A stretch of DNA of 64,000 bases from Jacaranda mimosifolia (taxonomy: Eukaryota; Streptophyta; Magnoliopsida; Lamiales; Bignoniaceae): assembly GCA_018894105.1 (NCBI GenBank), contig CM032129.1:15073968-15137967 (forward strand). Reading direction: 5' to 3'. Positions 49,811 to 61,700 of the stretch are shown here, one piece after another. The notes under the pieces are model-generated. The model did no database searches. It was not told where the DNA came from and saw only the letters and a list, made by a program, of their open reading frames with translations. The position numbers and the translations under genes were made by a program. Numbering within the stretch: position 1 is the first letter of the stretch; the number at the start of each line of letters is the position of its first letter.

Positions 49811-51091
49811 TGTGAGTGATTATATGCCTAAGAGGGGGTGAATTAAGCTTAAGAGATTTTAATGCAACAAAAGTTTATCACTCAAAATACTTTTTGGCCT
49901 TTCAAAACTGTTTAACTCTTTTGTAGAAAAATAGTTTTAGTTACTGACTGGAATATGTAAGTAGTAGTTAAGATACCAGTCAAACCAATGACAAGAAAAA
50001 TAGTAAAAACATAAGTAAATAGATACTGAAATTTATGGAGGTTCAGCAAGCCTACATCCTCTACCTAAGCTTTCGCTTAGAATTTTAAACCTGTCAAATT
50101 GATAAGTGTATGAGAATTTACAAAGGATAACAATAATTTGATAGTAATAAACAGTAAGGGATCAAAAACACCATAACATAGTGAAAAATCAGCTCTTCGC
50201 AAAGAGCTACACTGAAATCCTAAACGGGATAAAGCAAATTCCAGAGCACTGTGAAACCAGCCACTTGTGAATAGGTCCAAGGGAACTTATGCTAGATTCA
50301 CTTGCACAACCTTTGTGGACCATTGCACGAGTTGTTGTCGTTCCGTACGGCAAGCTCTAGTCTCTTTTTCCAGAGCGGAACCAAGAACACTGCAAAAAGG
50401 TCCAGAGAGTACCGCCTACTGGTTTCACCTAGAGGTTCTTAGAGCAGCCAAGCGTCGATTTGTTCTCTTCATGGGATCTCTTGAGAGTAAGTATGACTCT
50501 CGTCCCTCTTCACCACTAGGTCTTTCGAGACACAAACTGCATTGTCCTCATCTCCCTAAGGTTCGTCGAAGGCAAGCTCCACTTGACCTTCTTCACCATA
50601 AGGTCCCTCAAAATCACACGTAGAGCAAAGAATTAGAAACAATTAAGCACAAGAACGTGTAAGAGAGTATCACACAACTTCTCAATACACTTAACAAAGT
50701 TCTCTCCCAACTTAGTGATTCACTTCTTAATTGCTGCATTATTTCACTTTTATATGCTTATATCCAACGGCTATAAGTTCTCATTAAGGCAAGAATCCAT
50801 TGGAATTAAATAAGGAAACAAGTTAACTTTGGTAATTATGCATTTATTCCTTAGACAGCGGATGATTCAATAATTTCAGCATGATGCGATTTCTTTCCTA
50901 AGTTGCAAAGACACAAATCAAACTAGAATCTATAGGAGATCTTTTATTTATGGAAAGTAAATTCTATTGCATGACAGATTCCAGCAAACAACATGTAAAC
51001 AGATTCCAATAGATAATATACATACTTTTCAATACATAATTCAAGCAGTAATTTTGTCATGATCAAAACAATGTGAATCATCAAAAGGGTT
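49811..51091 (-). repeat. Element S 5' LTR
   Basis: This is the partner of 10134-11374. The shared TATAAAAG box (minus strand) is at 50747-50757. The long plus-strand ORF 50267-50623 inside it is not preserved in the other copy. Confidence 0.85.
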
Positions 51092-51396
51092 ATTAATTAA
51101 TTATTTAAAACTTTGGTCACAAATTTAAATCACTTGTGGTGTGGATACATATATTTAGTGTGACTAAATATGAAATTACTATATTTATCTATTTTTTCTT
51201 AAATTATTAATTCTGTTTTTAGTAAATCTTAAAAAAAGTATTTATTATCTTCACATATGAAATAATAATGTGCATAAATAACTTTGTACTACTATTTTAG
51301 AAGATAAAGAAATATTATAAATATAAATAAAACTTCCACTTTTCAAATTTTTATCTAAAACCATTTCAAATTTTGTCTTATTAAACCATATATTAA

Positions 51397-51600
51397 GTCT
51401 AAATGGGAATTATGTAACATCTTGACACACTTATAAGTTAATAATAGATTAACAACAGTAATGACCAACAGATGTTATAGAATTTACTTTGTACTGAGTC
51501 TAAATTTAACATGGGATGGATGTTATAACATCTTGACACACTCATAAATTAACAACAACGATTAAGATGTATTAGATGACATAAAATTTACTTTGTTCTC
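51397..51600 (+). repeat. Two-unit tandem duplication, about 101 bp each
   Basis: Both units begin GTCTAAAT and share ACATCTTGACACAC, TCATAA/TATAAGTTA, TTAACAACA and AATTTACTTTGT. Unit 1 is 51397-51497 and unit 2 is 51498-51600. They differ at many positions. Confidence 0.7.
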
Positions 51601-52017
51601 TGACACAACTTCACAAAGAAGCAGCAACTTACTATCACATAAATTTTCTAATTTTAGAAGAAAATCAAAACACGTTAATAAATTCTGATTCTTTTAGATA
51701 AAAAAAACAGTTACATAATTCAATATATTAAGATATATAAAATTAAATAATTATGTATATTATTTAATAAGTTTAAAATTAATAATATGAAAAAATTGTT
51801 TATTGTGATGCTAAAGAAAAACATAATTTCTATACTATGTCGTTTAATTATTGTACGCTACCTATTTATGACACTAAAAAGCGGTGATGATAACTCTTGT
51901 TACATAGAAACCTGTCATAGTATAATTATATATATCATAATAAATAAGTAATAATAATTTAAATAAAAATTACTTCCCTCTATATGAGTAGTGTGGCGAC
52001 ACATTATTATAAATTGC

Positions 52018-52018
<1 letters not shown>

Positions 52019-52091
<73 letters not shown>
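52019..52091 (+). repeat. (TAA)n microsatellite
   Basis: This is an uninterrupted run of about 24 TAA units. Confidence 0.95.
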
Positions 52092-53224
52092 TCACTTTTA
52101 TTTTAGTGATATTTAGTATGCAGAATATATATAACCATCAACTGTCTAAAATTAAACTAATATCGATATTTTGGATGGTGTGGGGGGTGGCGGGAGTTGA
52201 CTACAAATTTTTTAATTCTAAAATTAATTTTGAGATTCAACATCAGCAATATAATAAACAAAAGCGATAGGCTAAAAAGAAAATGACAATCTCAAAATTG
52301 CATACTTTTCCACATAGTGAAGTGGAATTCATATAGATGTCCATATACTAAATCTAATCCAAGTTGGACTACCATTTCGACGGGAAAAAGGGTCTGAATG
52401 CCTAGGACGGTCCCACTACGTAGAATTCTCTAGAATGTAATATCTAAAAGAGTTTTCTGCAATGTAATAAGAAAATTAGGTAACGATAAAATTGGCTGCA
52501 AGAAAAATTTTCGTCAAAGAAATAAGAGCAATTATATACGGAAATTCATGAATCTAAAAAGGGGATTCTAAAATTCTTGAAATATATATTTTTAAATCTA
52601 ATTTAATGTATATATCAAGTGTATTTAATTATTTTTATAAAAAAAATATTTAATATATGTATTATATAAATTAATAATGCACTTTAAATAGAGGATCTAA
52701 ATTGATGGTAATTATTCAACTTTCATATTTCAGAGGATAACGTATTGTTTTTATATGATCACCTTGGTAGGAGTAATTTGCAATTTATCCCTTCCTAACA
52801 AATGAAGATCCATGACCAATTCCCGCTAAACATGATTGAAAAGCTGCTACTTGAGGAATGGGTCTGCTCTCAATAATAATAAAATAATGTACTATTTTAT
52901 AGATCTATACTAAACCATATTATACGTATACGTCCGTGTATCTACATGTATATGTAAGTTATGATATTAAATCTGAATTTGGAGATAAGAAATATATATA
53001 TATATATATTATTTATTTTTTTGAGGAAAAGAAAAAACTGCAACTTATAAAATTTCAATATCAGTAAATCAGAAGACGAGTTTGTAGTTAGTATAGAATT
53101 GCCGTGTAATGATAAAAAACTAAAAGTAGAATATTGCTGGGTGGTGCGTGGAGTTTTGTCCAAGTGGGAATAAACTAAAACTCGCACACATGTATTGCGG
53201 CGGTGCCATCATTATATTTCGGAA

Positions 53225-53295
53225 GAAGAAAAAACCAAAACCAAAACCAAAACCAACGCCAACGCCACCGCCACCGCCAACGCCACGGCCACTAG
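53225..53295 (+). repeat. CCAAAA/CCAACG/CCACCG hexamer repeat
   Basis: Successive six-base units change from ACCAAA through CCAACG to CCACCG. On the minus strand this gives a spurious Gly/Val/Phe-rich ORF that I do not call. Confidence 0.85.
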
Positions 53296-53786
53296 TGTAC
53301 AATTAGATGGTGACATTAATCATGAAATGAAGAGCATAGAGAAATTAATTCACGCTTAAGTCTTAGAGATAATCATTGCACATAAATGAAGAAGTTGTTT
53401 TTGGCTTCTTCAATTCCTCTGCCACTTCAACAAATATTTTTATACGTAGATACACATAAAGCTAGTCCACCAATATGTTATAATCATTTTTATTTGAAAT
53501 ATGGGTAAAAGTTCGTATTTTATTTATATACATATATATATATAATTCATTAATTAAGTTGGTGCAATATTTATCCTTATAAGTCAAATTGAAAGTTATA
53601 TATTAATTCAGCAGACGACACACACATGACACGTCTATGGCCCTGTTAGTAATTGATGTTCACATTGGAAGTGGTGGCCGGCCGCGCATATATGATATAT
53701 ATGCATGACTATGCCGTGGCAGTTCTTTAATTGTTGACGGAACGCAATTGAGAATGTTATAGTGTGATTTTCTTGTGTCCCATTGC

Positions 53787-54351
53787 TAGGGATGCAAACG
53801 AATTGAGGAGCTTGACAAGTTAGCTCAAAAAGTATTTGAACTCAAATTTAAAGAATTTAAGCTTGAGCAGAGCTCGTGTCACTTTTGAGCCGAGTTTGAG
53901 CCAAATAATTCTTATTCTCAAACTCGCGACCCTATATTTTTTATTTTAAAAAAAATTATATATAAAAAAAATAATATATACTAATTTCAAAAAAAATTTA
54001 TAAAATAAGTTAATTTTTCGAACTTGAACCCGAGCCGAACTCGAGCTTATAGCTAATTTTAAAGAAAATAAAATAAAATATACTAATTTTAATTTTTTTT
54101 ATAAAATAATTTAACTTTTCGAGGTCGAGCTCGAGCTCGAGCTGAACTCCAACCTATAACTTGATTATGATTTCGAGCCTAATGAATCGAGTCGAGCCAA
54201 GCTGAGCCCGAACAAGTGCTCGAGCCGAGCTCGAGCCTCAATTTCCTAAGCTCGTCAAGCTCGAGCTCGATTCATTTGATTCGAGCTCCAGGTCTAGCCT
54301 AAAAAAAGGTCAAAACTCAACTCGACTCGACTCGACTCATTTGCATCCCTA
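53787..54351. mobile_element. hAT-type MITE rich in CTCGAG
   Basis: The ends are TAGGGATGCAAACGA and, reverse-complemented, TAGGGATGCAAATGA. The exact 8-bp repeat CCCATTGC flanks it (53779-53786 and 54352-54359). The interior holds many GAGCTCGAGC-type motifs, near-palindromic GA/TC arrays and an AT-rich centre. No coding region was found. The TIR is related to that of the MITE at 26848. Confidence 0.87.
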
Positions 54352-54812
54352 CCCATTGCCATGGTTTGTAAGAGTTTTGGAATTTGTTTACATTCAAATT
54401 GACTGATAGTTAAAATAAATGTAATATTAATGATAAATAAATTATGATAATGCATAAATTATCTCTAATAATATATATTATACGTTAATAATTTTTATTT
54501 GTCATTAAAATATTTTTAGATGATAAATTTTTTTATTTTTTTACAATATAACTTAATAGTGATAAAAACTAAGACTATGCTTGTTTCCATGGAAAAAGTT
54601 CCTTTGAAAATTCTCTCAAAATCCAAATAAATATTTTCCCCAAAATTTAGACTTTCTCCCGAAATATTATTAAAATATTATAATAATTTCAAATCATCAC
54701 ATCAACCAAAACTATATGTATCTTTTAATTATTATTTTATTATAAATATATTATTTTATTATTATATCATGATTATAAAAATAATATATAACAATATAAA
54801 AACTTGATGTGA

Positions 54813-55606
54813 CACTACAAAAAAATATAATACTTGTGACAAAATAAAAGTTGCGACTACTAACATGTATTAAGTGGCAATAAGTTTTATCTTGTCACTG
54901 ATAATAATTTTTAAATGAAAATAATTTTTATCTTGTCACAATATGACTCAATTGTGATAAAAATTAATATTTTAAATTGTCACCATTAACAATTAGTGAC
55001 ACCCTTAGGGCCCGTGTGGTTTTATTGCCATTTCCATTTTCCATTTTTATCATTTATAAAATGGTGAGAATTAGTTATGTGATGTGATGTAGAAATGAAA
55101 ATGTATTTGGATGAAATGTTTGGAAATATAATAATTATGTTGGTTTTAATAGGTTGTAGGTAGAGAGAGAGAAATAATGGAATAGAGAGAGAAGATATAT
55201 AGGTTATTGGGAAAATATATATCTATACGTTGTTGGAGAATGTGTTTTGAAAATGAAAATTGAAATTATGTTGGGTGAAAAATTTTAAAAAGTGATTATT
55301 TCTATAACTGAAATAGTAAAATTGGTGAAAATGGGGTTTAGAAATAAAACGAAACAGCCCCTTAGTGACAACCTAACACCAATAAAAATTGTCACCATAA
55401 TTTGTGACAAGATTTTCATTGTTACCTTAGATGTATCACTAATTCTTTATGGTGACAATTTAACCACTACTCTTGTCACTATTTAGTTTGTAAAAATTAT
55501 TAACGTGACAATACTAAATCTTTTATCACCTAATATACATCATTAGTGACAACTTTTGCTTTTGTCACTTACTCTTTTATCACTAATTTATCTTTTTCTT
55601 GTAGTG
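54813..55606. mobile_element. CACTA-type MITE
   Basis: It starts CACTACAAAAAAATATA and ends TTTTTCTTGTAGTG. Many GTGACAA/TTGTCAC units fill the subterminal regions. Flanks are TGA and TAA, one mismatch from a 3-bp duplication. A second MITE sits inside it; without that it is about 440 bp. Confidence 0.8.
55008..55361. mobile_element. PIF/Harbinger-like MITE nested in the CACTA-type MITE
   Basis: The left end is GGGCCCGTGTGGTTTTATT and the right end, reverse-complemented, is GGGGCTGTTTCGTTTTATT. TTA flanks both ends (55005-55007 and 55362-55364), the PIF/Harbinger duplication. The element is 354 bp with no ORF. The host GTGACA repeat pattern continues on both sides. Confidence 0.82.
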
Positions 55607-56144
55607 TAATACCACCAACCAATAAAAACTCACATGAAAAGATATCTATAGTAAAATTTATGTTTTCTTTCAAATATAACCAAAATAACTTTATTCTCAA
55701 CACATTCTTTAAGTCCAATACCAAAATATATACTCCCAAAACATTCCTCATAACAAAAATAAAGATTGCTTAATATTTTAAGGTCTTACCATAGTGACAA
55801 TCTAGTAACAACACTGTAATTTGTAATTAATCAACAAGATTTTCATTGTTTCTAAATTATATATTGTTATTGTACATGTATAACTTCTTAATGGTAACAC
55901 AGTACTTCTTACTGTACTTTTAAATACTATTAAATTTATAAAAATTATTAGGATGATAAAATAGAATTTTTTACCACTTAATACATATAATTAGAAATAA
56001 TTTTTATATTATTACTTATTATTTTGTCACTTAATTTTTTTTTTTACAGTATGGTGTTATCTATTTATTTTTAATTATTATTTCTTGTTTTATCAGGTCT
56101 TTGCAACAATCCTCAGGATGGCTATCTCTCTTGTGGTATGATTA

Positions 56145-57310
56145 GTGTGCAAGAATGAGATGGGAATGGAATGGGCATTCTATAGTCTATTCCTAAACCC
56201 ATACTTGATATAATTTAGAGATAAGAATCCACATTCCCACAGGAATCCCATTCTTAATATCATGGGTTTAGCCATTCCTTACCTCTCCCATAGGTTTAAC
56301 CATTCTCAATCTATCAAGAATGAACTAATATTTTTCTTTGATAAAATTACCCTTCAAAATTTAACAAAAAACTTATATATTAAAACAAAAGTTTGTATTT
56401 GTAAATATTTTTTATCATGTTCCAACTTATTTAATTGCAACACGTTTTTATTTAATTATATATTTACTCATATATTTTTTTAGTACTATTATAAAAATAT
56501 TAAAATCTTATAAATTATTATAAAAATAAAATAATAAAGAATAAAATAAGAATAATTATACTCCTCTCAATTTTTATTGTAAAAAAAATAGAAGCATCAT
56601 TAACTTGGTTCATGCCTAATGAAATATATATAATTTATAACATTAATTATATATGTATATCTTCGAATGATTAAAAAAAATACAAAATTAATAAATAAAG
56701 AGTTGTGCATTTTATTAAACATTTAAAAAAAGGTGAAATCAAGGCATTCTAGTCTTATCACAAAAATGTTAAGCTAGCACTCTGGTTATAAGATATTTTA
56801 TAATTTTTTAATAACATTTTATCAAAATGTTCAAAAGAGCATACTAAATTATAATTATAGGAGTAATTTCAAAGAACTTGTGTTTATATACATATGTGTG
56901 TGTGTGTGTATTTGCATAAACGTGTATAATATAGTTGATAAGATATGAAATGTATATATTTGTTAATGTAATTCGAATAACATTAAAATTGCATAATTGT
57001 AGGCTTACCCACAAAATTCTTTTACAATAATATATACAAAATAAATGTACTAATAAATATTTTTATTTTAGTAAATTTTACAAAAAGGTAATTTGGTCAT
57101 TTAAAAAGTTTCATTCGATTCCTACCAGTTATTACTAAACACAATCATAAGAATGGAATCAAACAAGAAATGACAATTTTATTCCTTTCTCATTCCTTAT
57201 ACATACTAAGAATAGGATAAGTTATACCATCACCATTCCTTTCTCATCTTCATTCAATTCCTAAAATCACTCCATTCTCATTTTGTTCTATTCCTATTCT
57301 TAGTTCAAGG
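56145..57310. mobile_element. Degenerate fold-back element (possible MITE)
   Basis: The left part (AAGAATGAGATGGGAATGG, then near 56340 AAAATTACCCTTCAAAATTT) is matched in inverted order by the right part (AAATTTTACAAAAAGGTAATT near 57072 and ATTCTCATTTTGTTCTATTC near 57280). The arms are long and diverged. No clear target duplication was found. It also holds a short (GT)n run near 56893. Confidence 0.45.
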
Positions 57311-59203
57311 AGTTCGACGAGAATAAAAAGATGACATGATAAACAAAAATTGGTTGGAACTTTTCAAATTCTATGATTATTCCGAATTTCTAACAAACTC
57401 TCGTAAATTGTCAAAATTTTATAGATAGATATGTAATTCTTCTTTAGTATTTTACTCAGCTGAAAGAGCATCACTATAAGAGAAGAATATAAATTTAATG
57501 AGCTAAATGACGCGAAGAACTTCCTAAATACAATTATATATATATCGGACAACTAAGTATTCTAATTAAAATCATAGAGGATAAAACAAAGATTTGATGG
57601 TGGGACTGGATTAATGTAAAATTATAATCCTACTAACTAATTAACCATAAATAATTTAATTTTCTGAAGTCTCATGATGAAGAACATATTTTCATTGTTC
57701 TGTCTTTTCTTGCAAGCGTATTAATTATAGGTTCTTAAATCAGTAAATTTGGTTTGCTAATTGTCTTCGCAGCCATATTTTGTTTGTGGTTGGTTAAATT
57801 GTATCTCTAAAGTTGATATTAAGGCTTTCAGTGTTTTCTCTGATTAATAGTTTGAAGAAAGGTGCAACCTAGATCCAAATTTTAACAAGCTTATCAAAAG
57901 CATACAATATGTTGATATATGTTGATATATCTAATTACTTTAAGTCTACTGGTCACCAACTGGAGGAACTCTGCAATCTAGTAGTTAATTGTAAGTTGAA
58001 ATGACTTGGGACGTTACGGTGGATCACTGGCAACTAACATATTTTGTTTATAATACTAGAAAAATTTATTGAAGAAATTGAAAGTATGATGTGCCTAATT
58101 GCATGCAAGAAAAATTTCTATACTGTCCTGAAAGTGATAATTGTCCTCACTATTTGTGCTGTAGGAACTATGGCAATGTATCCTAGGATTCAACTAAGGC
58201 ACTCAAGAAATTGCAGCCAACACTCTAAAATCCCTACTTTTGAATTTCGGTTGACGTTGAAAATATTTGAGAGAGTATGAGGATATTTTTGGACAGTAAT
58301 AATGCCTTTTTCTTTTTCTTTTTCTTTTTTTCTGAAATGCGTATTTAATTTGTGGGTACAACAACTATTCACAACAGTTATAACTGTTAATTTAAACAAT
58401 GCATTGATTTTAACAATCTTGTCTTTTTTCTAATAGTCACATTATTTTTTATTAAAAATGTATTTAAATAAATTACGTATTTAATTCAATTCTGAATTAA
58501 AATATAATTCAATTTAATCCACACTACGTCGTGCACATGCTAAGTCTTCATTTTTAAATATGTATATAAAATTTTCATGCACTTGGACACTCTTCAAAAA
58601 TCTTAAAATAATATAAAAGCTTAACAAGAGATTCATTTAATAAAGGGACTCTCTTTTTCTTATTTTTGTCAATGTAGGATTGAAATTTCAAAAGGACTTT
58701 CATATTTTCTCCACTTAACAAACTATTTAGAAGTTCTAATTAATTCCAACATCTAATGTATTTAAGACCATAAGCATTGTTGACAAAAGAAGAGATTAGG
58801 CATTGCATTGCAAGTATTCAAGTAACCCAAACATTACAAATTGTCTAATTGTTTCTATTTTCTATAGGGTTGGACAAAGTCCCTTGCTTTTATATAGAAA
58901 GGCAAAGTATATATTTTTCACATTCTTTTTTGGGAGAAAATGGTACTAAAAATCTTTATTCATAACAAATACTTGATCACATGCAAATCTCACCTGCTCA
59001 AATTATAATTGTTGTAGTCTGAAATTTGATTAGGGAATTAACTTGTTTATATATGTCCGTCACCAAATGATATCAAAGTCCAAAAAAGTCTCTCTTTCAT
59101 TTTTCTCACTTTTTCTTCATATATATTATACTTGCTCACAACTATGGACTTGTTCATCTGCCAAATAATTTATTTATTTATTATTATTTTATTTTTTTGA
59201 GAC
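57311..59203. other. AT-rich intergenic DNA, no gene seen
   Basis: ORFs such as 58044-58280 have no recognisable motif or codon pattern. I see no LTR or inverted-repeat termini. Confidence 0.5.
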
Positions 59204-59210
59204 ATGACAG

Positions 59211-59447
59211 ATGTGTGTGTGTGTGTGTGTGTGTGTGAGTGAGAGAGAGAGAGAGAGCTGAAATGCCATGAAATTGAGAGAAAAAATGATCATTCATTGA
59301 TCTGAAAAATGGTGTGTATATATACAAGCAAAAGGATGAAAAACTAACATGCCAGCTATACAACTAACTTTAAGATATCCTAACTAACAAAGAGATGAGA
59401 TGTACAATGTACAAATTATATACATGAGCTGAGTTCCCTTAATATGC
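59211..59447 (-). repeat. Element D 3' LTR
   Basis: It ends (minus orientation) in a (TG)n(AG)n tract at 59211-59258 that is much longer than in the other LTR. On the minus strand it is preceded by the purine tract TTGTGGGGGCAT. Confidence 0.8.
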
Positions 59448-60535
59448 CCCCACAAGATGGACCGTAGATGTTGTTAATGTCCATCTTGGAGAGATGAATG
59501 TTGAGAAGATGAGCTAGAAGTGGCTTCGTGAACATGTCTGCAAGTTTTAGGGAAGACTTGATACGCATGATCTTGAGGAAACTGTCAGCAACCTTGTCAG
59601 AACAAAGTAACAGTCTAACTCTATGTGTTTGGTACATTCATGGAACATAGGATTAGAAGCAATATGTATACCAACTTGATTGTCGAAGAATATAACTAGA
59701 GTATGAGTATCTATTTGGAAGTCATGAAGTAGTTGTTTGAGCAAGATGAGTTTAGATGTGGTAGCAGCTAGAGCATGGTACTCGGCTTTGGCGGAGGAGC
59801 GTGATGCAATGGTCTGTTTCTTGGCTTTCCAGTAGACTAAACACTGGCCTAGGAAGATACAAAACCCAATGGTAGATCTCCTAGTATCGTGGTAAGACCC
59901 AGTATGCATTAGAGAAAGCTTGAAACTATAATGGAAATGAAGCTAAAAAGAATAATCCTTGACTAGGATAATGTTTGAGGTATTAAAGGAGATGATGAGC
60001 GGCCTAGAGATGCTAAATTTTTGGCTAGGAGATGTACTGGCTAAGTTTGTGAACTACAAAGCAAATATCAGGTCTGGAGAGGGTTAAGTATAGTAAGTGG
60101 CCAACTAATCTTCTATATTGAGTGGCATCAGAAAGGAGGTCTTTATCCGTTGCATTGAGTTGAACTTCTGGGTCTGTGGGAACATCTACTAGCTTGCTAG
60201 CTAGAAAACCTGTATCTTCAAGGATTTTTAGGGTATAATGTTTCTGAGAAAAGGCAATGTCGGTGCTGTTGCGGGCAATTTCTAGACTTAAGAAATACCT
60301 TAAGGGGCCTCTGTCCTTGAGCTTGAACTTGGATTAGAGGAGTTGTTTGAGGGAGTTAATGATACCAACAAAGAGACCAGTGATTACAATATCATCCACA
60401 TAGACTAGAACGACAATGGAAGAAGATTTTTTGCCTTTGGTAACTAAGGAGTAGTCAGATTTGGACTACTTGAAATAGTGGCTGAGCTAACCTTGAGAGA
60501 TCTTGGTATACAACTGTCTGGAGGCTTGTTTAAGG
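59430..60535 (-). pseudogene. Element D RT C-terminal part and RNase H
   Basis: On the minus strand, LVYVDDIVI near 60390 is the intact RT catalytic block. RNase H fragments (59909-59416) read HDTRRSTIGFCIFLG, LVYWKAKKQTIASRSSAKAE, YHALAATTSKLILLKQLL and IASNPMFHECTKHIELDCYF. The catalytic Glu of AKAEY is present. A frameshift near 59600 and several stops between 60530 and 59910 break it. Confidence 0.85.
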
Positions 60536-61000
60536 CTATAGATGGACTTGTTGAGCTTGCAAACTATTCTCGAAGAAACAGAAGAAGTGTGCTTGAAAGA
60601 ATAACCTGGGGAGTGGGGTTTCTATGTAGACTTCTTCAAATAAATCACCATTGAGGAAGGCATTGTTCCTATCTGACTGAGTGAGATGCTTGTATTGTTT
60701 GGCAGCAAGAGCAAAAAGCAGCTTCATAGTCACAAGTTTGGCAACCGGACAAAAAGTGTCAAAGAAGTATGCCCTCTTGTTGTGTGTAGCCTTGTGCAAC
60801 CAAATGAGCTTTGTATCTTTCGACAGATCCATCGAACCTGTGTTTGATCTTGTAAGCTTATTTATAGCCTATTGTATGCTTGTCTGAAGGTAAAGGGACT
60901 AAAGACCAAATGTTATTTAATTTCATGGTATCCAATTTTGCTTTCATAGCATCTCGCTAAAGAGGGGATTTTATGGCTTGTTTTTGTAGGTGGTATGTTC
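60536..61000 (-). pseudogene. Element D RT N-terminal part
   Basis: The frame reads RAYFFDTFCPVAKLVTMKLL, FALAAKQYKHLTQSDRNNAFLNG and DLFEEVYIETP. These match the copia TFSPVAK, Q-x-D-V-x-N-A-F-L-N-G and EEVYM blocks; V of the D-V pair is R here. Upstream the RT start is degraded. Confidence 0.8.
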
Positions 61001-61122
61001 AAAGTGAACTGAGATAGAGAGAGAAAATTTTCTATACGAATGGGAGAGACAGTTTTCTGGCAATTCTTGTTGATCTTCTGGGAGCAGAAGGAGACTTAGT
61101 ACTTGGTTAAAAATGAGAATTG

Positions 61123-61700
61123 TCAGCTTGTGAGGAGGATGTGACTAAAGGTGGGGTAGAAATTGAGGGGTTGTGGGATCACTAACTGGGGGAAGGGATC
61201 AAGTACAAGCTCTGTATGTGAGATAGACTGGAATGAAAAGGTTATCTCATGAAATATAACATTACGAGATATAAAGGTATGTTTTGTGTGGATATTGTAC
61301 AGTTTGTAGCCTTTCATACTAGGTGGATAACCGAGGAAGACACATCGTCTAGCCCTAGGTTGAAACTTTGGTCTATAGGCAAACAAAATAGATGTGAAAG
61401 CCAGAAAATCGAGGACTTTAAGTGTGGAATAATCAAAGCTAGAATGGAAAAGGAGTTCATAGGGTGTTTTATGCTGAAGAATACGTGAAGGAGTTCAATC
61501 AATGATAATGGTTACTGTTAAGATGCAATCAGTTCAAAATTTTATAGAAACTTCGAATTGGAATATAAAGCTCAAGCAACATTAAGTATATGTTGGTATT
61601 TCCTTTCCACCACAAAGTTATGTTGGGGTTTTTCAACGCAATAATGTTGATGAAGAATCCTTGTTCATTGAAGAAGTCAGAATGCTAATTCTTTGGCATT
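61123..61700 (-). pseudogene. Element D integrase C-terminal region
   Basis: The frame reads FAYRPKFQPRARRCVFLGYPP, MKGYKLYNIHTKHTFISRNV and IFHEITFSF, the standard copia linker after the integrase core. The part between 61700 and 61400, where the catalytic Glu and PQQNG block should lie, is degraded by frameshifts. Confidence 0.8.

Larger units (their letters stand above)
10134..51091 (-). mobile_element. Element S: Sirevirus-like copia retrotransposon split by nested insertions
   Basis: Two related 1.24-1.28-kb repeats (10134-11374 and 49811-51091) are in the same orientation and both end in TGTGAGTGATTATATGCC on the plus strand. Between them, on the minus strand, lie gag with zinc knuckles, protease, integrase, RT, RNase H and then an envelope-like ORF. 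That order and the extra 3' ORF are those of plant Sireviruses. The body is in three blocks: 49810-46303, 24901-22439 and 12167-11375. The gaps are filled by element B (with C and a MITE inside) and element A. Own length without inserts is about 9.3 kb, normal for Sireviruses. ATTAA occurs on both outer sides (10129-10133 and 51092-51096) and is the candidate target duplication, though this AT-rich context makes it weak evidence. All ORFs are broken. Confidence 0.85.
51092..53778. other. AT-rich intergenic DNA with simple repeats
   Basis: No gene was recognised. It contains a diverged two-unit tandem duplication, a long (TAA)n tract and a CCAAAA/CCACCG hexamer tract, each annotated separately. 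Confidence 0.55.

Noticed and set aside
50267..50623. 118-aa plus-strand ORF and the 89-aa ORF at 10588-10857
   Set aside because: Both lie in the LTRs of element S, on opposite strands, and neither is conserved between the two LTR copies.
53120..53302. Gly/Val/Phe repeat ORF
   Set aside because: It is a reading of the CCAAAA/CCACCG hexamer microsatellite.
58044..58280. 78-aa plus-strand ORF with a hydrophobic segment
   Set aside because: There is no recognisable family, splice context or promoter; chance ORFs of this length are common here.
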